Below the pieces are notes generated by a model, which was not told where the DNA came from, did no database searches, and saw nothing but the letters and a program-made list of their open reading frames with translations. DNA of 56,080 nt. Source: an uncultured Clostridia bacterium. GTDB lineage: Bacteria; Bacillota; Clostridia; UBA1381. The position numbers and the translations under genes were made by a program. This document shows positions 52,077 to 56,080 of the stretch, in pieces. The stretch is taken from NCBI GenBank assembly GCA_959602045.1, contig CAUGRT010000015.1, forward strand, positions 1 through 56,080, written 5' to 3'. Every line of letters starts with the position of its first letter. The stretch's first letter is position 1.

Positions 52077-52105
52077 ATTATATCATGATGTCTGGGAAAA
52101 GTCAA
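52077..52105 (-). promoter_or_regulatory. Sigma-A promoter of the flavodiiron gene
   Basis: On the minus strand TTGACT (52105-52100), 17 bp and TATAAT (52082-52077). The leader carries a palindrome (CAGCTGATTTTTCAGCTG, 52045-52062). Confidence 0.75.
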
Positions 52106-52204
52106 TGTACCGAGAGGAATTTTAAAATACATCTTTACTTTTGGAGATTCTTATGATAGTATGTATGGGGAGTTGTCAATTGTCCGAGTGGGGTAACAGG
52201 AAGG

Positions 52205-52290
52205 TTCATCTGTTTTTCATTCTATTTCGGCTCAAACATCCGCTGCGTTGTGCGGAACTCGTCTGCATAGACCGAAAAACGGATAAGAAA
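52205..52290 (-). repeat. Copy 9 of the palindromic element, degenerate
   Basis: Left arm 52205-52225 (CATCTGTTTTTC) and right arm 52267-52290 (GAAAAACGGATAAG) pair imperfectly. The core is in reverse orientation (GGCTCAAACATCCGC, GGAACTCGTC). It lies between the flavodiiron promoter and the next gene; the rest of this 330-bp gap shows nothing else. Confidence 0.8.
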
Positions 52291-52335
52291 GCGAACCCCT
52301 GTTTTTGATAGACTTGTGAAAGGAATGTTTTTGTT

Positions 52336-52731
52336 ATGAAGATTATTGTTTGTTTGGATGATCAAAACGGTATGCTGTTTAATCATCGTCGGCAGAGCCG
52401 CGATCGGGCGGTGATTGCGGACATGCTGAAAACGGCTGCCGATGGAGTGCTGTACATATGTGAATTTTCGAAAGCATTATTTACCGAGGGGGTTGTGACG
52501 GATAATGCCTGCTTAGAACATGCCGGGGAGGGGGATTACTGTTTAATTGAGAATCTTGCGTTAGAACCGTATCGGCAGAAGATTGGGGAGATTATTGTAT
52601 ATCGTTGGAACCGCGTTTATCCGGCTGATTTTCGGTTCGATCTGGATTTAGCGGAATATAACCTATGCAGCCGAACGGAATTTGAGGGGTACTCGCACGA
52701 GCGGATCACGAAGGAGGTATTTAGCGTATGA
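52336..52731 (+). CDS. Hypothetical protein, translationally coupled to a nuclease
   Basis: The 131-aa product starts MKIIVCLDDQNGMLFNHRRQSRD with ATG 52336, after GAAAGGA. No signal peptide or membrane segment is visible, and I recognise no family. Its stop overlaps the nuclease ATG as ATGA. The one-base coupling suggests a joint role, perhaps as an immunity or accessory factor for the secreted nuclease (inference only). Confidence 0.7.
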   Translation: MKIIVCLDDQNGMLFNHRRQSRDRAVIADMLKTAADGVLYICEFSKALFTEGVVTDNACLEHAGEGDYCLIENLALEPYRQKIGEIIVYRWNRVYPADFRFDLDLAEYNLCSRTEFEGYSHERITKEVFSV

Positions 52732-53615
52732 AAAAGCTTTCCGGCTTATTAAGCGTTGTACTGGCTTTTGCCATAACGCTGTCAGGGTGTGGGGTTCAAA
52801 ACACGAATCGTTCTTTGGCGGATATACCGCAATATTCGGGCAGTGCATATGTGGAAATCAATAATAATATTCCCGATTTTGAAAAGAGCGATTTAAAGGC
52901 ACGTTCCTTTGAACAATATAGCAGTTTGGATGATTTGGGACGCTGCGGAACGGCGTATGCGTGTATCGGCAAGGATTTAATGCCGACCGGAAAGCGCGGT
53001 GAGATTTCACAGGTGAAGCCATCGGGATGGCATTCTGTAAAGTACGATATTGTGGAGGGAAAATCACTATACAATCGCTGCCATTTGATTGGCTATCAGC
53101 TGACCGGCGAGAACGCCAATGAACGGAATCTGATTACCGGCACGCGATACATGAATACTACCGGAATGTTGCCGTTTGAGAACATGGTGGCGGACTATAT
53201 CAAGGAAACGGATGATCATGTATTGTATCGGGTAACGCCGGTTTTTGAGGGGAACAATCTCGTGGCGAACGGCGTTCAGATGGAGGCGCAATCGGTTGAG
53301 GATGACGGAGAGGGCATTTGCTTTAATGTTTTTGTGTACAATGTGCAGCCGGGGGTGACGGTTGATTATGCCACAGGTGAGAGCAAATTAAGTCAAGAGA
53401 AAAGTCCAACGCCCGAACCACAAAAAGAGGAGCCTGCAAATACGGCGTCCGGTGATACGCAGCAATATATTTTGAATACCGGTACACGCAAGTTTCATAA
53501 ACCGTCCTGCGGATCGGTAAAGAAGATGAAAGAAGAAAATAGAGAAGAATACACCGGGAGCGCAGAAGCGTTAATTGAGCAGGGATATTCGCCCTGCAAA
53601 GCTTGCAATCCATAA
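52728..53615 (+). CDS. Lipoprotein DNA/RNA non-specific endonuclease with C-terminal Cys-rich domain
   Basis: The 295-aa product has a lipobox LSGC (Cys21). In the nuclease domain (about 35-215), NRCHLIGYQL (His119) and NERNLITGTRYMN are the counterparts of the DRGH and Asn motifs of the NucA/EndA family. A Pro/Glu-rich linker follows. A C-terminal module of about 50 aa (YILNTGTRKFHKPSCGSVKKM...YSPCKACNP) has the Cys/His spacing of Ada-like metal-binding domains. It is therefore a surface-anchored nuclease for DNA degradation or uptake. It overlaps the previous gene by 4 bp (ATGA). Confidence 0.86.
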   Translation: MKKLSGLLSVVLAFAITLSGCGVQNTNRSLADIPQYSGSAYVEINNNIPDFEKSDLKARSFEQYSSLDDLGRCGTAYACIGKDLMPTGKRGEISQVKPSGWHSVKYDIVEGKSLYNRCHLIGYQLTGENANERNLITGTRYMNTTGMLPFENMVADYIKETDDHVLYRVTPVFEGNNLVANGVQMEAQSVEDDGEGICFNVFVYNVQPGVTVDYATGESKLSQEKSPTPEPQKEEPANTASGDTQQYILNTGTRKFHKPSCGSVKKMKEENREEYTGSAEALIEQGYSPCKACNP

Positions 53616-53645
53616 AAAAGAGCTGTAAAATTTACAGCTCTTTTT
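53614..53645. terminator. Bidirectional terminator between nuclease and nifU
   Basis: AAAAAAGAGCTGTAAA (53614-53629) and TTTACAGCTCTTTTT form a 14-15-bp stem flanked by A and T runs; the genes converge. Confidence 0.88.
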
Positions 53646-53647
53646 GC

Positions 53648-54082
53648 TTAGTTTTCTGTTGAACAGCAACTGCGGCAGCAGGACTTACAATTCTTTTCGG
53701 GTTCCTCGGTTTCGATTCCCTGACGCTTTTTATAATCCTTGATTGCCGAAGCGATTGCTTCTTCCGCCAAAACGGAGCAGTGGATTTTTTCGGGCGGAAG
53801 TCCGTCCAATGCTTCCATAACCGCTTTGTTTGTCAATTCCAAAGCTTCATCCACGGTCTTGCCTTTTACCATTTCGGTAGCCATGGAGCTGGTCGCAATC
53901 GCAGCGCCGCAGCCGAATGTTTTGAATTTAACATCTTTAATGATGTTGTCCTCAATATCCATATAGATCTTCATAATATCGCCGCATTTTGCGTTGCCGA
54001 CTTCGCCGACAGCATTTGCGTTTTCGATTTCTCCTACATTTCTCGGATGTGCAAAATGATCCATTACTTTTTCACTATACAT
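53648..54082 (-). CDS. nifU: Iron-sulfur cluster scaffold protein NifU/IscU
   Basis: IscU-type scaffolds assemble [2Fe-2S] and [4Fe-4S] clusters on three Cys. The 144-aa protein has AKCGDIMKIYM (Cys with the conserved Asp), FGCGAAIATSSM and KIHCSVLAEEAI, the three ligand Cys in the right order. The C-terminus has an extra Cys-rich tail CKSCCRSCC, not part of the usual scaffold. It follows nifS by 25 bp in one operon. Confidence 0.93.
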   Translation of the reverse strand: MYSEKVMDHFAHPRNVGEIENANAVGEVGNAKCGDIMKIYMDIEDNIIKDVKFKTFGCGAAIATSSMATEMVKGKTVDEALELTNKAVMEALDGLPPEKIHCSVLAEEAIASAIKDYKKRQGIETEEPEKNCKSCCRSCCSTEN

Positions 54083-54107
54083 ATTCTATCAATCCTTTCA
54101 TGATTTT

Positions 54108-55295
54108 TTACTGATTATTTTGTTTCAGAACCTCTTCATACAAGGGGGACATATCCCGAAGCCTCTGGATGATTTTCGGAAGTGTTTCCAAAACATAATC
54201 CACTTCTTCATCGGTGGAATCCTCACTCAGGCTTAATCTCAGAGAACCGTGAGCAATCTCATGCGGCAGTCCGATCGCCAGCAGCACATGAGAGGGATCC
54301 AGAGAGCCCGAAGCACAAGCGCTTCCGGTGGACGCTGCAATATTATACATGTCCAGCATCATCAAAATAGATTCGCCCTCAACATACTTAAATGAAAAGT
54401 TTACGTTGTTGCAAAGTCTGCCTTCACCAACCGGCCCGTTCAGCTTGACATACGGTATTCTTTCCTGAATCCCCTGAATCAGGCGATCGCGCTTTTCGGT
54501 CATGATTTTCATATTTTGATCCAGGTTGGCAACAGCAATATCCAGCGCGGTAGCCAAACCGGCAATTCCTGCAAGATTTTCCGTTGCGGCTCTCTTTCCG
54601 CGTTCCTGACCGCCGCCGTGAATCAAGTTGTCGATTCGGACTCCGTTTCGGATATAAAGCGCGCCAACGCCTTTCGGTCCGTGGAATTTATGCGCCGACA
54701 TTGAAAGCATATCCACGCCCAATTCCTTTACATCAATCTTCATATGCCCGATTGCCTGTACGGCATCTGTGTGGAAAATGATTTTATGCTTTTTTGCAAT
54801 CTCACCGATTTCCTTGATCGGCTGAATCGTGCCAATCTCGTTATTCGCGGTCATAATGCTGATTAAAATCGTATTTTCGGTAATCGCAGCTTCAAGCTTT
54901 TCCGGACTCACAAAACCGTTTTCATCAACATCCAGATAGGTGACTTCAAAGCCATGCTTTTCAAGATATTCACAGGTATTCAGAATTGCATGATGCTCAA
55001 TCTTGGAGGTGATGATATGATTTCCTCTGCCTTGATTAGCAAAAGCAACGCCTTTGATTGCCCAGTTATCCGCTTCACAGCCGGAGCCGGTGAAGTAAAC
55101 CTCATTGGCTTTCGCTGCTCCGATATTCTTCGCTACGCTTTCGCGCAGGTGGAATAGCGCCTGCTCTGCTGCACGTCCGATGCCGTAAAACTTTGACGAT
55201 GCATTTCCGTAAATATCCATGAAATACGGCTGCATTGCCGCAACGACTTCGGGCTTCATGCAGGTTGTGGCGTTATTATCCATATATACATTCAT
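54108..55295 (-). CDS. nifS: Cysteine desulfurase NifS/IscS
   Basis: Cysteine desulfurase takes sulfur from cysteine with PLP and passes it to NifU. The product (395 aa from the ATG at 55295) has VYMDNNATT, KIEHHAILN, HTDAVQAIGH, SAHKFHGPKG (the PLP Lys near residue 203) and TGSACASGSL (the active Cys near residue 327). The ATG at 55295 is nine bases after AGGAG; an ATG at 55301 is only three bases after it. A sigma-A promoter and a palindromic operator precede it. No iscR is adjacent. Confidence 0.95.
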   Translation of the reverse strand: MNVYMDNNATTCMKPEVVAAMQPYFMDIYGNASSKFYGIGRAAEQALFHLRESVAKNIGAAKANEVYFTGSGCEADNWAIKGVAFANQGRGNHIITSKIEHHAILNTCEYLEKHGFEVTYLDVDENGFVSPEKLEAAITENTILISIMTANNEIGTIQPIKEIGEIAKKHKIIFHTDAVQAIGHMKIDVKELGVDMLSMSAHKFHGPKGVGALYIRNGVRIDNLIHGGGQERGKRAATENLAGIAGLATALDIAVANLDQNMKIMTEKRDRLIQGIQERIPYVKLNGPVGEGRLCNNVNFSFKYVEGESILMMLDMYNIAASTGSACASGSLDPSHVLLAIGLPHEIAHGSLRLSLSEDSTDEEVDYVLETLPKIIQRLRDMSPLYEEVLKQNNQ

Positions 55296-55316
55296 GTTCA
55301 TGATCTCCTCTCAATT

Positions 55317-55340
55317 ACATATGAACGAGTATTCATATGT
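55317..55340 (-). promoter_or_regulatory. Palindromic operator-like site at the nifS transcription start
   Basis: ACATATGAA-CGAGTA-TTCATATGT is a perfect 9-bp inverted repeat around a 6-bp centre. It lies just downstream of the predicted transcription start (about 55345), where a repressor would block initiation or early elongation. Its shape is like TetR-type operators; the regulator is not encoded in the window. Confidence 0.7.
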
Positions 55341-55351
55341 TCTTTATATAA

Positions 55352-55380
55352 ATTATACCTTAAAAAGCGTTCTTTGTCAA
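55352..55380 (-). promoter_or_regulatory. Consensus sigma-A promoter of nifS-nifU
   Basis: On the minus strand TTGACA (55380-55375), 17 bp and TATAAT (55357-55352), all twelve bases at consensus. Confidence 0.88.
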
Positions 55381-55461
55381 TATCTTTTTTCGTTATTCTT
55401 ACAAAATATATAGGAATTATTCATAAATCGTCGATTCTATAGGAAGAAGTGGTCATTTTGC

Positions 55462-55510
55462 AATAAAAAATAAGCTGCCGCTGCAAACCAAAGCGGTTCA
55501 CAGCAGCAGC
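55462..55510 (-). terminator. Terminator of the cysteine-rich gene
   Basis: On the minus strand GCTGCTGCTG (55510-55501) pairs with GCAGCGGCAGC (55484-55474), followed by TTATTTTTTA. Confidence 0.7.
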
Positions 55511-55535
55511 CAAATGTTATTGATTACGGTATTTT

Positions 55536-56021
55536 TTAGCAGCCGCAGGTATTATCACGCGGCGGCTCGGAGGGGTCATCCTCACCCGGCTCCAGGAAAG
55601 CGCATTTTTCGGGCGGGAAAAATTCATCAACGGGGAAGTCGATCCGTTCGAACAAATCGCAGGGGTTGTCGTCGGTTGCGCCGACACATTCTTTTTGCGG
55701 AATACAGAAATCATAGCACGGAATCATCAGCTGAACCTTTCTCTCCAATTTAATGATGGAGAAGATGCCCAGAGATACGAATACGCGCTTGGATTCGCCG
55801 TTGACAACGAGTGCATCGTCAAAGACGCGGCATACGGATTCCGGAACGGTTGCAAGGTCGAAATCGTCGTCACAGCAGCAGTTACAGTTTCCGCCGCGTG
55901 AACGGACATCCACCAATTTTGCCCCTAAGGTGATGGGGTCAACGACCTCAACTACAGAGCACAAAAGGAACGAAAATTCCGTATCTTGCACGCTTGCCCT
56001 TACTTGCGTACCCTTGTACAC
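55536..56021 (-). CDS. Cysteine-rich hypothetical protein
   Basis: The 161-aa product (GTG start at 56021) has no clear ribosome site, and the gene may continue in reality beyond the reading seen here. It holds a Cys cluster (GNCNCCCDDDFD, about residues 45-55), further Cys (CYDFCIPQKEC, CDLF) and ends DNTCGC. The Cys content and the C-terminal CGC resemble spore-coat-type proteins of Firmicutes, but I do not recognise the family. It lies upstream of nifS, with a strong terminator after it. Confidence 0.6.
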   Translation of the reverse strand: MYKGTQVRASVQDTEFSFLLCSVVEVVDPITLGAKLVDVRSRGGNCNCCCDDDFDLATVPESVCRVFDDALVVNGESKRVFVSLGIFSIIKLERKVQLMIPCYDFCIPQKECVGATDDNPCDLFERIDFPVDEFFPPEKCAFLEPGEDDPSEPPRDNTCGC

Positions 56022-56080
56022 GGCACTCAGTTAAACGCACAACCTACGAAATTTTCGCCGAGCCTTGAAATCTTGCACGC

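Overview
The window looks like a chromosomal segment of an anaerobic, endospore-forming Firmicute of class Clostridia. The evidence is spoIIM and spoVAC, an NfnAB electron-bifurcating transhydrogenase, a flavodiiron protein beside a PerR-like regulator, SLH (S-layer homology) proteins, lipoproteins, frequent TTG/GTG starts and sigma-A type promoters. A gut or rumen polysaccharide degrader is a reasonable guess. The species cannot be named from this sequence alone.

Layout. Positions 1-8.0 kb are mostly minus-strand housekeeping genes: xerD, spoIIM, nfnAB, a Cu/Zn superoxide dismutase, an RluA-type pseudouridine synthase, galU and a CapA-like protein. From 8.4 to 33.2 kb lies a large accessory carbohydrate locus. 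It holds an orphan sugar-binding lipoprotein with a metallo-beta-lactamase-fold enzyme, a membrane-spanning AraC-type one-component regulator, and a long plus-strand run. That run encodes two secreted carbohydrate-binding proteins without an obvious catalytic domain, two secreted clan GH-A-like hydrolases, two SLH proteins, a histidine phosphatase, a complete sugar ABC importer (binding protein plus two permeases) and an MgtC-like protein. Two promoters, one before the orphan binding protein and one before the long run, share the same pair of 18-bp operator-like sites. The sites are about 42 bp apart and end exactly 17 bp before the -35 box. This points to one regulon under the AraC-type regulator.

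From 33.3 to 50.8 kb the plus strand carries metF, metH, ung, coaE, a lytic transglycosylase, a cytidylate-kinase-like gene, uppP, pth, mfd, a PrsA-like foldase (spoVAC lies opposite), a DUF5685 gene, a J-domain protein ending in a cysteine string, a DUF1385 gene, prmC and a PerR-like regulator. From 50.8 kb to the end are a flavodiiron protein, a small unknown gene coupled to a lipoprotein nuclease, nifU/nifS and a cysteine-rich unknown.

The most unusual non-coding signal is a family of nine intergenic palindromic elements of about 93-98 bp. They share a core, but their arm sequences vary while the two arms of each copy remain complementary. The most unusual protein signals are the surface polysaccharide locus with its shared operators, and the adjacent pair of a DUF5685 protein (two Asp-rich motifs like those of squalene/phytoene synthases) and a J-protein with 13 cysteines in its last 27 residues. 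No rRNA, tRNA, CRISPR array, prophage or insertion-sequence transposase was recognised.
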